From assembly GCA_026724425.1 (NCBI GenBank), contig JAIUCV010000011.1, forward strand, positions 5,539,501 through 5,603,500: a DNA stretch of 64,000 nucleotides, written 5' to 3'. This document shows, in pieces, positions 49,928-61,500 of the stretch. Each line of letters starts with the position of its first letter. Within the stretch, counting starts at the first letter, position 1. The notes under the pieces were generated by a model. It was given only the letters and a program-made list of their open reading frames with translations. It made no database searches and was not told where the DNA came from. Source of the DNA: Erythrophleum ivorense. Taxonomy: Eukaryota; Streptophyta; Magnoliopsida; Fabales; Fabaceae. The position numbers were made by a program, and so were the translations under genes.

Positions 49928-52900
49928 AGTAACTTTTAACTATTAAAAATAGCTTGATCACGCAAGGCCTTTTTGGTTAGAGCAGGTAAGGTGTGTTTCC
50001 AACATTTAAGAGTTTTCTTTTTTGCAACTATTAACAATATAAGGAATTCTTCTCATGCGACTCATTTGGCCTAATCGTCATAAATACTATTTAATGCTCA
50101 ATACATGAGTTAGAGAAAATTATCATATTCATATGTAACAGGAATAGTTATAATATAAAGAGAGGTTAAAAAAATTAATAATAAATTTTTCATATTTTAT
50201 TTATATTTTACTTAAATGAAAGTAATATACTTTTGACATATATTAATTAAAGCTTTTGTCTTTGATTAATAACGTTAAATGCATGGGCCAACAAAAATAA
50301 ATGAATTTTTATATAAATAGATTTTGATTTTGTTATCATCAAAGTCATGAGCCCAATTAATTTTGGGCCAACAAAAGTAAATAAAATAAATATTAAAAAA
50401 AGAGCCAAAGAAGATAAGCAATGATATTATTAATCCATTAGTAAAAGTACCAGTTAGTAGCATTAAGGAGTTCTTTAAATATTGGTTTAAGTTTGGGAAT
50501 TTAGGAGTGAAGGATGAAAAGCAAACTATGGACTATAGTGATTGGCCTAATATTGCTACCTAAGGGCCATAAATCTCATAAATAGGAATTGCAAAGACTT
50601 GGGGGTGGCCTTGACAGACAAAAACCTCAAGGAGATTTGTAAAAGAATAAGCCTTATATTGTTTCTCATGGAGATAAAAACGGGAGCATAAAAAAATTAG
50701 AAAAATTAAAAAGAAGCTTGTTATGAAGTATAAATTTTATATAGATCCAAACAAGTCATAAGGTGGATTGGCTTCGTGGTGGGATTCTAAAGTTGATGTA
50801 TAAACTTTGTTTTATTTAAAAAATCATATCCATATATAGGTATGCTCAAGTATTATAAATGTGCCATGTTTCATTTCTTTGATGCATAGTCCTCCTAAAA
50901 AATGTGAAAGAAGGTTGGGATTGGACAAAATTAGAAGTTTGGATATTGGGATTAATGATAACTAGCTTTTGGTAGGAGACTTTAATTATTTGTGTGTTTA
51001 ATTTGAAAAATAAAGTGGTAGACTTAGAGATATAAGGAAGATAACGGGGTTCCAAAAATTTTTGTTTAATTGTAATCTTGTAGGTCAAGAATTCAAGGGA
51101 TTTCAATTTACATGAGGTAATTAAAAGTTAGGGGAAGCACATATTAAAGAGAAGATTAATAGGGCCTTAGGTAATATATAGTTTAAAGAAAGCTTTCCAA
51201 AAGCCTATGTGTTTCACATGGAGCCTATCGGTTCATACCATAATCTTCTCTTGATTGATTGTTGTTGCCAAGATTTGAGATCTCCTAAAAAGTATATGTT
51301 TGAAGCTTTTTAGATTGAACATTTAGATTTTTTTTGGATATTATAGAACTTAGTTAGAAAGCTAATGCTTTTAAATTTAGAGAACAGAGTGCATAAAGTA
51401 GTAAAGAGGTTTGATGTTTGCAGGGAAGATCTTATTAGGTGGAGTAAAGCTGTCTTCCCCAACTATAGAAATTCGATTGACAATTTGATGAAGCAATTAA
51501 GAGAATGAAATATTGGTATTTTAACTAAGGAAAATGTATGTAAAGCTAAACAAATTGTTAAAGAGCTAGAAATAGTGTGGGATAGAGAAGAAAGTATTAA
51601 TGGCAAAGATTAAGGTTGAATTGGCTTTAAGCTAAGGACATAAACACAAAATCTCAATATGGGGATAGAAATATAAAATTCTTCCATTCTACCATTATAC
51701 AGATGTGACAAAGGAACAAGACACTAAGATCAAAGAATGATTAAGACACAAGGATTAAGAATGAAGATGAAATTGTTGAAATGTTCTCTAAATTTTATGT
51801 TAGCCTTTTTTTTTTCCCTTCAAGTCTTAGATCTTTGGATTTTTTTATGTAGTTTTATGGATAAAAAAGTGACAAAGAATGAGAATAATCTGTTAAGCAA
51901 AAAATATGACTTATGAAAAAGTGAAATTGGCAACATTTCAACTAGAGGCTTCTAAAGCCCTTAGTGTTAATGGGAGGATTCTTCCATTATGCTTCGACCA
52001 AAGTTGAGACAAAATTTTTTGAATTTAACAAATATTATTTTAGTGGCTAATGTTGATAAAACCATAAGGGCTAGGTCAATTTAAGCTTACAAGCTTGTGT
52101 AACTTTGTTTATAAGGTCATTTTCAAAAGTGTTGGCAAACAAAATAAAAGCAATATTAACAAGGTTTATCTCTCTAAATCAAGAACTTTTGTTCCAAGAA
52201 GGCTTATACAAGATAACTTAATCATTACATATGAAGTCTTCCATTGCTTAAAGCATAAAAAGGTTAGCTATAGTATGAGTTTGCATTAAAGGTGGACATG
52301 AACAAGGCCTATAACAAATTATAATGAGATTTTTTAAGGCTATGTTGTTGAAATTGAACTTTTTTTCTCAGTGGCTTAAATAGGTAATGGGTTGTATGAC
52401 ATCTGTCAAATTTAAGCTTCAATTATCAAGGAGGAAGGTAGTAGGATTAGCACCGAGAAGAGGATAAGGCAGGGTGTTCCATTATCACCTTACTTTTTTA
52501 CAATTATTGTTGATATTTTTTATCAGAAATGGTGATAAAGCACATAGAAAAAAAGGACTTAAGAGGTGTGAAGCTTGCTAAAAGGGGCCCTATGTTATCA
52601 CAATTCTTTGTTGATAATGCATTGTTTTTTATAAATGCAAGGAAGAAAGACTGTAGGGTGTTAGGAGAGATGGAGATATTGTGAGGCATCTAGTCAACTT
52701 GTCAATCCAGATGAGTCTTGTATCTTATTTTCAAGCAATACCTCTCAATATGTTATAGAACAAGTAATTGAAATACTAGGAATTAAGGACATTGATGATC
52801 TTTGGAAGTGTTTTAGCTTATCAATACTTTAGGGAAGGTCCAAGTCAAAAGCATTGGCATTTATCAGAGATAAAACTAGTAGAAGAATTCAAGTTTGGAA

Positions 52901-54330
52901 ACAAAAGCTTCTTTCTAAAGCAGGAAAAGAAGTGCTTATTAAAGTAATGGCTAATTCAGTAAAAATTTACCCTATGTCTCAATTTAAGTTTTTTAATAAG
53001 ACTTGTGAGGAGTTAGATAGAATTATTACAAAAGTTTGGTGGGTTAAGAGGGAAGAAAAGGGTAAAATTTATTAAAAAACATAAAATTTCCTTACTATTC
53101 CTAAGAAAAAGGGTATTATAGGGTTTAAGGACTTTTTTTTATTTCAATATTGTTGTTTTAGCCAAATTTGTCGAAAAATGGTGACTAATTTTGAAGATCT
53201 TTGGGTTAATGTGCTTAAAGGGCTTTATTTTCCTAACTCTAGCTTCCTTTAAGCAAGGAAGGGTCATAAGGTTTCTTAGAGATGACAAAGCATGTTGAAG
53301 GATAGAAATCTACTACTTGAAGACCTGTGCTAGCAAGTGGCTAATGGTAGATTAATTAAAATTTGGGAAGATAAATGGATCCCTAGTTTAAAAGATCATT
53401 GTATTATTTTTTAAAAGAAGTAATGAGAATGAAAAGAATAGAAGAGTGGCAAAATTGATTGTAGATGTAAATTGGGACTTATCTCCTATTCAATAAAGGA
53501 CCATCGTAGAAGAGAAAGAAAAAATAATGAAAATACTAGTACCACTCATTGAAAAGGGAGACATATTTGTTTGGTTGAAATCTAAAGAATGGTGTATACA
53601 ATGTTAAATTTGGGTAATATGCTACTAGAAACATTGTTGCGATACTATTAGATAAGGACCTTAGTTCATCTTTACAACCCTCTAAGAGCCTATGGTCTGC
53701 AATTTGGAAGCTAGTGATTCCTCCTAAAATCAAATATTTTGTATGGAGAGCATTATCGAGAGCTTTGCTACTAGGGAGGCCTTTTATAAGAGAAAAAAAG
53801 GCTAATAACCCTATATGTCAAGTGTTTAAAAAGGAATTGGAAACAGTGGAGCATATGTTTCTGCTTTATCTAAGGACCACTCAAACATGGTTTAGTTGCC
53901 TTCTTTCACTGATATTGGATAAATTTTGTATCACCAAATTTGACAAATGGTATGAGAATCTTTTGCTAGAAAATGGTTCATTAGATGAATTTGGGAAGGC
54001 TAGGTAACCTTGTTTATGTTGGTATACAAGGAAAGAAAGGTGTGCAATGGTGTTTCAGGAAAAGTAAGTGGACCTATGGAAAAAGGCCTTGGAAGAGTTA
54101 TAACATGCTAAAAACCTATTGACTAAAGTATTAAATTGTGAATTTGATAATGTAAGAAATGAAGGTTGGTGTAATCCTATAATAGGCCAAATTAAGATTA
54201 ATGTTGATGGTTCTTTTGAATGGAAAAGAAAACATGGCTTGTATAGGGATTATTTGTAGAAACGGTGAAGGTATGATGGTCAAAGGTTTAAATGAATTGG
54301 AGGTAGCTAAATTTGCTTTAATGATTAAGG
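47581..54330 (+). mobile_element. Near full-length decayed LINE (L1-like) retrotransposon
   Basis: All modules of a plant L1 element follow in order on the plus strand. ORF1 gag-like domain starts at about 47590, with an intact CCHC knuckle CYNCGIVGHESRQC at 48182-48223, preceded by ERLKNF. Endonuclease begins near 50585 (LILFLMEIKTGA, then GIGQN/GDFN region near 50970 and FNLHE near 51100). Reverse transcriptase runs about 52080-53100 (IRQGVPLSPYFFTII near 52465). The zf-RVT domain is at 53699-54006 (IWKLVIPPKIKYFVWRALSR). RNase H starts at about 54190 (KINVDGSF) and is cut short by a MITE at 54329. The RT box reads FVDN instead of FADD. Stops throughout. It separates YABBY2 from the strictosidine synthase-like gene. 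Confidence 0.88.
49140..50460. other. Non-LINE-like insert between LINE ORF1 and ORF2?
   Basis: About 1.3 kb between the end of the ORF1 reading and the first endonuclease motif has no coding trace and is longer than the usual ORF1-ORF2 gap. A compound (TA)14(TC)14 microsatellite lies at 49870-49924. It may be a later insertion or an eroded region. Confidence 0.35.
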
Positions 54331-54546
54331 CCCCATTTGATAGCTCCACGAAAGAGAGAGGGAAAGAAATTTTTTTTATAATATCTATTTTGTTTTTGTA
54401 ATCATTACTCAATTATTATTTAACACTTTTTGCTAATTATTATCTAATTATTAATAATAAAGGCATTAAAGTAATTTTCTATCAACAAAACTACTTTTAT
54501 TTTTATTTTTATTTTTATATTTAACTTCCTGCATACTAGATAAATC
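54329..54546. mobile_element. About 215-bp MITE, copy 1
   Basis: Starts GGCCCCATTTGATAGC and ends GCATACTAGATAAAT. The interior matches copy 2 at 60904-61126 (ATAATRTCTATTTTG, TTTGCTAATYATTATCTAAT type words, TATTAAAGTTATTTTCTATC). It interrupts the RNase H end of the LINE, so it inserted later or at the LINE's edge. Confidence 0.6.
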
Positions 54547-55532
54547 TTTAAGACTTTAATTGTTAAAAGAGTATTATTCTTAATGACTTTGCCAACAAAC
54601 AAGTATGCATTGAAATGGATTGTCTGTTGTTTAAAATTCTGAAACTAGCTAACTCATGTCACAAAAAAATAAAGAAAAAAATTAACTAATTTAACTCTAA
54701 ATAAAAAATAAATTTTTTCATATATATATATATATATAGAGGCCTAGGTATATATCTTAACTTGGTTGGGGGGTACTATCATTAACTCAATTTTGAACCT
54801 AATTTCATTTTGGCCCAACACAAAATGATTGAGTTAGTCTGGGTAATCTGGACTAATCAAGTCTGCGTAAACAGGACTAATCAGGCCTTTGTTTACCGAT
54901 CAACCCGAACCCTTGGACACTCCCAAAATTGAGCCATAGATCTAGTCAAAATTTCCTGTAACAATAGTCACAAACTTTGGTTAATTTTCTCCATGTTGAC
55001 CGTGGAAATTGTTTTCAACGTCATTTTGGGCTTTTGCTTTTCGACGACGTCATTCCACTATTACTAGAGCTTTCATCGTTTTTTTAAATAATAAATAAAA
55101 ATTTTCATCGTTTTCAAATAATAAAACTCGATAGTATCATTATTTTAACAATTGCAGAAGCATGTCTCTTCATGACACACCCGGAAACGAAAGCAAATAA
55201 GAGCATTAGAAAAAAGAAATTTGAACCTGGAAATGAAAGTTTGAGGATAGAAATGTCCGATGCTACAACTCGAGGGACATAATCGACACTTGCACGTCAA
55301 CCGCAGCTACCCTCCGAAGAAATGGCTCACCTACTACGCTAACAACCAAATAATCTAGTCCAGAGCTTGCATTGTCTTCTTCTCCTACCCTTCCCGTTGG
55401 GGGAAAAAAAAAGCTCTTTTGATATTTTCTGCATTGACTTTCTGTCTCTCAGAATTTGAAAAACCTTGTCTCTTTTGTGCTCCGCATTGTAACGTTCATC
55501 GACCCCTCCATTCAAGCTTTCAGCTGTATGCG
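54547..55532 (+). promoter_or_regulatory. Upstream region of the strictosidine synthase-like gene
   Basis: Non-coding. A (TA)n tract is at 54720-54738. An ACGT core (GACGTC palindrome, 55046-55051) of the type bound by plant bZIP factors lies about 490 bp before the ATG. No convincing TATA box was found; the last 150 bp before the start are richer in GC and CT, like a 5' leader. Confidence 0.3.
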
Positions 55533-58500
55533 ATGACGCTGGCTCGAGCTCTCGCCATTCTCTTCCTCCTTGTTGCTCTGTACTGTGGATTAGACCCTTT
55601 CAAGCACAGTCCCATCGCGGGCTTCCCGGAGTTCGAAGTCTACAAAATCGACGTGCCCGCATGGTCCAATGTTCCAACGGACGTTGACGCAGAAAACTTG
55701 TTGCAGAAATCGGAGATTAAGTTTGTGAACCAAGTTCAGGGACCCGAGAGCATTGCCTTTGACCCTCTTGGTCGTGGGCCTTACACGGGCGTCGCTGATG
55801 GAAGAATCCTGTTCTGGAATGGTCACTCTTGGACTGATTTTGCTTATACCTCGTCCAACAGGTCTGATTTTTCTCCCTCTCTTCCATCTAAATCGCTAGA
55901 TGTTGAGTTCTTGGAAAAGGGTTTGCTATCTGTCTTCTTTCCTCTTCCTCTTTCACGATTTCTTTTTCTTTTCTGGTGTGAAATGGTCCTAGTACAAAAG
56001 TTTCGAATACTGGTACTCAATACCAGAAGTTTCTATTCAATTCATTCATCAATCCTTCATCTATAATATCCTTCATTATTTGTACGTCATCAGAGTTAAA
56101 ACTTCCCTAACGACTCATAACAGCATCTAACTGACTCTAACAGAACAACTTAATAGCTAATCTCAGGTATTCTTTTATTCTACTTACTTAAGACATATCA
56201 GGTCCGCTGCTATTATTTACAACTTGAGTGTTTCTTTTTCAATTTTGGGCTTAATTACAACAGTATTGTCTTGGTCTTTCTGTTCGTAGTCCTTGGGTAT
56301 GCCTATTGGAATTCAAAGGAAGATAGTGGAGATGGAAAGAAAGAGAGAAGGGCAAATATAATTCTGACACTAGCATAACCGTGATGCGAATGGTTAAAAA
56401 TGCTAGACAATTGAATTCATCAACAACTTAGTAAATAGAAATTTATTGTTATTGATATGATACATGATACTACCTAGATGAAGATGTCCCAGTTATATCA
56501 TATTTTTAGATTTCAGGAATCCTGTTCTATCAATACTGTAATCAGAAAATGCTGTCATGTTAGAAATTATTTGTTAGTTTCAATTCAACTCTTAAAGAGC
56601 AATTATTCGCTGATTTTGTACAATGATTAATTGTTGTAATCAAGTGGTAAAATCAGATTATTGAAAAGGAAAAGTAAAAAAGTAAACAGTTTATTTCAAA
56701 TCTATCAGAATTGTGTTCACAAACCAATACTGATGCTTATCTTCTTAATTTGAAGACACTAACAAAATAATAAATACCTCTAAGTGCAATTCTTTGAGCC
56801 TCTTCTGTTTTGTCTTTGGTTTCTCACTTTGGACTTCATTTTCTGTCATACTATTGTTGAGATGTCTCATGAGTTATGACAGTAGACTGCAACTTACAAA
56901 TTGTGGTTTCTTATTCTTATTAAAGTTTAATGAGCACAATACCTCCAAGCCTTTTCATGGCTTATGAATATGGAATTTTGGATACAGGTCAGAAATATGT
57001 AATCCTATAGCATCTGCTACACCATTTAGTTATGTGAAGAATGAGCACATCTGTGGAAGACCTCTGGGACTCAGATTTGACAAGAAAACAGGTGATTTAT
57101 ACATTGCAGATGCATATCTTGGGCTCATGAAGGTGGGGCCTGAGGGTGGTTTGGCCACGTCTCTTGCAACTGAGGCTGAAGGAGTGCCTCTCAGATTTAC
57201 TAATGATGTAGATGTTGATGCAGAAGGAAATGTTTATTTTACAGATAGCAGCACTAAATATCAGAGGAGGTAGGCTTGTTTTGTTCAATTTTCTATATGC
57301 GGAGATTGCACCTTTTGCAATTGTCACAATTTTGGAAATAAGAAAAGTTTTAAAATAGATTTGCGAAAAGCTGAAGATGCCTGCGGTATTGATTATAATG
57401 TATTTCTGCTGCAATTCCACTTGCCCTGTGCTCATATATATATATATATATAAACAATTATTTTATTACTATTACCATTCTTTAAAGGAGCATTGACAGC
57501 ATGAGTAGTTGGTTGGGGACTGCCATACCCATGCCAGTAGATAACTAAAATAAATCTAGTGACAAGTATCAATTTATGGGGTGGCTTTTCTTTCCAAAAC
57601 AGAAAGCTACTAAGAGATGATACAAAGTCTCTGTCCCTAATGAAGGGTTTTGTCCGAATATATATTTTTTATAATGCTGCTAGTACAATGTCCTCAACTT
57701 TGGAAGGATGCTTTAATGCTCAAAGACTCTTGAAACCACTAGGAATAATAATTGACATCTGATGTCATTTTGTTGATACTCATCAGAGCACAAATAAAAT
57801 TTCACATTGGGCAATTTGTTGACAGTTGTGGAAAATATTTGGATTAAGCATAATAAATTCATAATCTTATGTTTTTTGTGGAAGTTGGTACCTGACTTGC
57901 ATGTAACTTCTAATGTGGAATATGGGTTATTTAGCCACTGGTTCGAATGGGATCAATATTGGCACAGTTGTAGTCATCTCATGGTGGATTTCTACTGTTC
58001 TAAATGTGTAATGACTCTTATATCTAGCTTCCCCGTGCTTGAAGCAAGCTCATTGGTTTGCATGGCATTATTGTAGATTCTAAGGTTCTGGTCTATGAAA
58101 AATTATTGTCTTTAGTATTCTGAGCTCAGAGCTCTGCTGTATTGATTCTTATACATTTCTTCTCGGTCTTGGCTTGTTGATTGTGACATGATTTTATTGT
58201 AGGAACTTCGTTCAGCTGGTATTCTCTGGTGAGCATAGTGGCAGGGTTTTGAAATACAATCCAGCCACAAGGGAAACCACTGTTCTTGTCAGGAACATCC
58301 AATTTCCAAATGGCATTTCTTTAAGCAAGGATGGTTCCTTTTTGGTCTTCTGTGAATCGGCTATTGGCAGGTGAAACTATCAATCATAACAATTTTTGTT
58401 TTTTCTATACGTACGGTGCTCTAGTGTCTTTTCTAAATATACATATATATATATATATATATATATGAGCCATGTCCGTGTGTAACTCTGGAATCTGGAT

Positions 58501-61500
58501 GATTTTAGGCTGTCATTGCCCTAGGAATTTTTTGATCCCCTAATCTAACACACGTTCATCTTCCTACTTTGGAACGGATGCTAAATTTAGTTTATTAGTT
58601 GTTGGGTGATAACAACTCTTGTTGAATTGCTGCTCCAAAATTACTATGAGTTGATCCCTGGATAGCAGGTGTTGGCCTTCAACTGGGGCAGCTCAGAAGT
58701 ACTTGATGATTATTTCACATTTAAGTTACATGCTCAAGCATAGAGTATTTAGCTTGATAAGTTTTTTTTTTTTCAAATGATATGAGAAATTAGACCTAAT
58801 CACGGGTCGAGCTCTTCAAAAAATTTGAGCCTAGGCCGGCCTGATATTGTTTATCCATAATGGGCCTGGGCTCGAGCCCAATTCAAAACAGGCCAAGCCT
58901 AGCCCCGCTCCTTTTTTAAAAAATTAATTTTTAATTTTTTTAATTTTAAATATTAGATATCTCTATTTTATTGATTGTTAGGCTCACTTTTTTTTTGTTT
59001 TAAATATCAAATAGCTTGAAAAAGATATTACAAGAAATTTAAACTACTTAGAACATACATGAGACAATAAAACTTCTCAAGATAATAGTTTTTCTAGTAA
59101 TATTATTGATTAATAATTTATTTTCTTTGAATTATAGTTTATTCCTAATAATATATTATGCAACAAATAAGAATAAAAAAAAAACAATCATATGTATTAT
59201 ATAATTTTGTTTTACTTATATCTATAGTTATAAATAATTTTTCTAATAATATTATTTATTAATAATATATAAAAAATAATTATAATACAAGCCGGGCTTG
59301 GATTCGAGTTGAGCTCTGAAAAAAGTCCAAATTCAGCTTATTTTATATTCAAGCTTTTTTAAAACGGGTCTTTTTTTTATCGGGCTTTTTTTTAAGACTT
59401 ATATCCTTTTGTTTTTAGCTGGGTTTATCAGGCTAGTAGGCTTTGTGGCCTATGATCAGGTCTATGAGAAACTAATTTTTAGTTCATCATTTTGTAAAAC
59501 TAGGACAAAATCCCATTTTCGGTCATCGAAAAATGGTGAGATTATCAATTTGATGATCTAAGGATTTTTTTTTGGTATCACTTTAGTAACCATTCTAAAG
59601 TATGTTTTCATTCTGATTTCATCCTTCCAGGATACTAGAATGATACTATTCAATCTTTCTAGGATCAAATATTCTATGAGGATGAAACAATATCAAACTT
59701 AGGTGCTAAAGTGATACAAACAATCTATAAAGTATTAAATTGATAGTGACAACATCTTTGGAGGAACAAAACAGGGCTTTTGTCAAAAAGTAAATTCCAT
59801 TCTCTTTCCTTGGCAAGAATGTCTTTCCATTATAGTAGTGGAACCAAATGAATTGAGCAGCTAGGATGATGAAATTGAAATGGTACGCTAGCAGAATAAG
59901 TAGTATAAGCTTCCTGAGAATATACCGTGGCTGTGACTCTGAGTATGTAGAAGAACTAAGACTTTTTGACCCCAATGCTACTAAAAAAGAAAAAAATAAA
60001 GAAATACCAGAACCCTGCGCCACCCAAAAGTATTTGACCCGCGTACTGTACCTTTATAGCAACTCAGCACAGGGTGTGCCTAGTTGCAGACTGACAACCT
60101 GCAACTTGGCACAGGGTGTGCCAAGTTGCACGAATATTAAAAAAAGAAAATAGGTTGGCCCCTTTACCAGTTGATCAAGGTGCACAGAGTAATGGTCCAT
60201 CCCTGTGGAGCCCCAACACTGCGGGCGTGTCTCTTCACTGGGCACCTCGTGGTGCTAATTCATGTGGGGGTACTGAGGCGGTAGTTCTGTTAAACCAAGT
60301 TAGTTGATTTCTTTGGTCCGTTTGCAACACAATTACAGAAAAGTAGTTTTTCATTCTTTTAGAGGGGATAAAGGGGGTTTAATTCATGACAAAAATAGAT
60401 TTTGATCTTTTAATTTTACTTTAATTTTTACTTTTATCCTTACTTTTATTTAGTTCTTATTTGGTCTCTTAACCTCATCTTAAGTTTCACTTTCATCTCT
60501 TAATTTCGTTTGATTTTAATTTGGTCTCTTAATTTTATCTTACGTTTTATTTTTGTCCTTTAATTTGTTTGGTTCTAATTTGGTCCTTTAATTTTATCTT
60601 AGGTTTCATTTTTATTCTTTAATTTTATTTTGTTGTAGTTTGACTCTTAATTTTCAAAAACTATTCAAATATTTTTTTCTCCCTTTCATTTTTTATTTTT
60701 TCATTTGTTTATTAATATGAATAAGTTCCATGAAACATAGTAATTTTTATTTGAAGGTTCAATTATATTTCTTATTCTTCCAAAAACTAAATTGATTGGT
60801 AATAAAATTAAAGGACTAAAGTGAAGTCCAAAGTAAAATTAAGGAACTAAATTGAAACCAAATGAAATTTAGGAACGAAATTAAAACTTAAGGTAAAGTT
60901 AAGAGGCTTGTTTGGTTGGGCAAAGGAAAAGGAATTGGAAAAGCAAAATTTTGTATAATGTCTATTTTGCCTTTAAAATCATTATTCATTTGTTATTTAA
61001 TACTATTTGCTAATCATTATTCAATCATTAAAAGTAAGAATATTAAAGTTATTTTCTATCTCTAAAATTACTTTTTTATTTTTCATTCCTACTTCCGTAT
61101 CTAACTTTCTACATACCAAACAAGTTGGAATCAAATGAAGTCAAATGATGAAAATGAAACCTAAAGTAAGGTTAAAGGATTAGATTAAAACTATAAGGGA
61201 CGAAAATGAAAGGCTTGTTTGATTCTATTTTTGTTTTAATGTTTTTAAAACAGATGTTTTTTAGAACAAATTTTGAGAACAAAAAAATTAAAAAATTCGT
61301 TTGAATCATTATTCTAAAAAATAGCTGTTTTTTAGTTTTTTTTATTTATTTTGCAGAACAAAAGTTACAAAACACTTAAAAAAATGTTTTAATTTTTCTA
61401 TTTCCAAAAATAAAATTATATTCTTTTGTTTTACAAGACATTTAATTAAAAACACATTATCAAACAAGTTTTTTTGTTTTTTTGCTCTTAAAAATAGAAA

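Noticed and set aside
57097..57435. 112-codon minus-strand frame over SSL exon 2
   Set aside because: Antisense shadow of an exon that matches the strictosidine synthase-like family on the plus strand.
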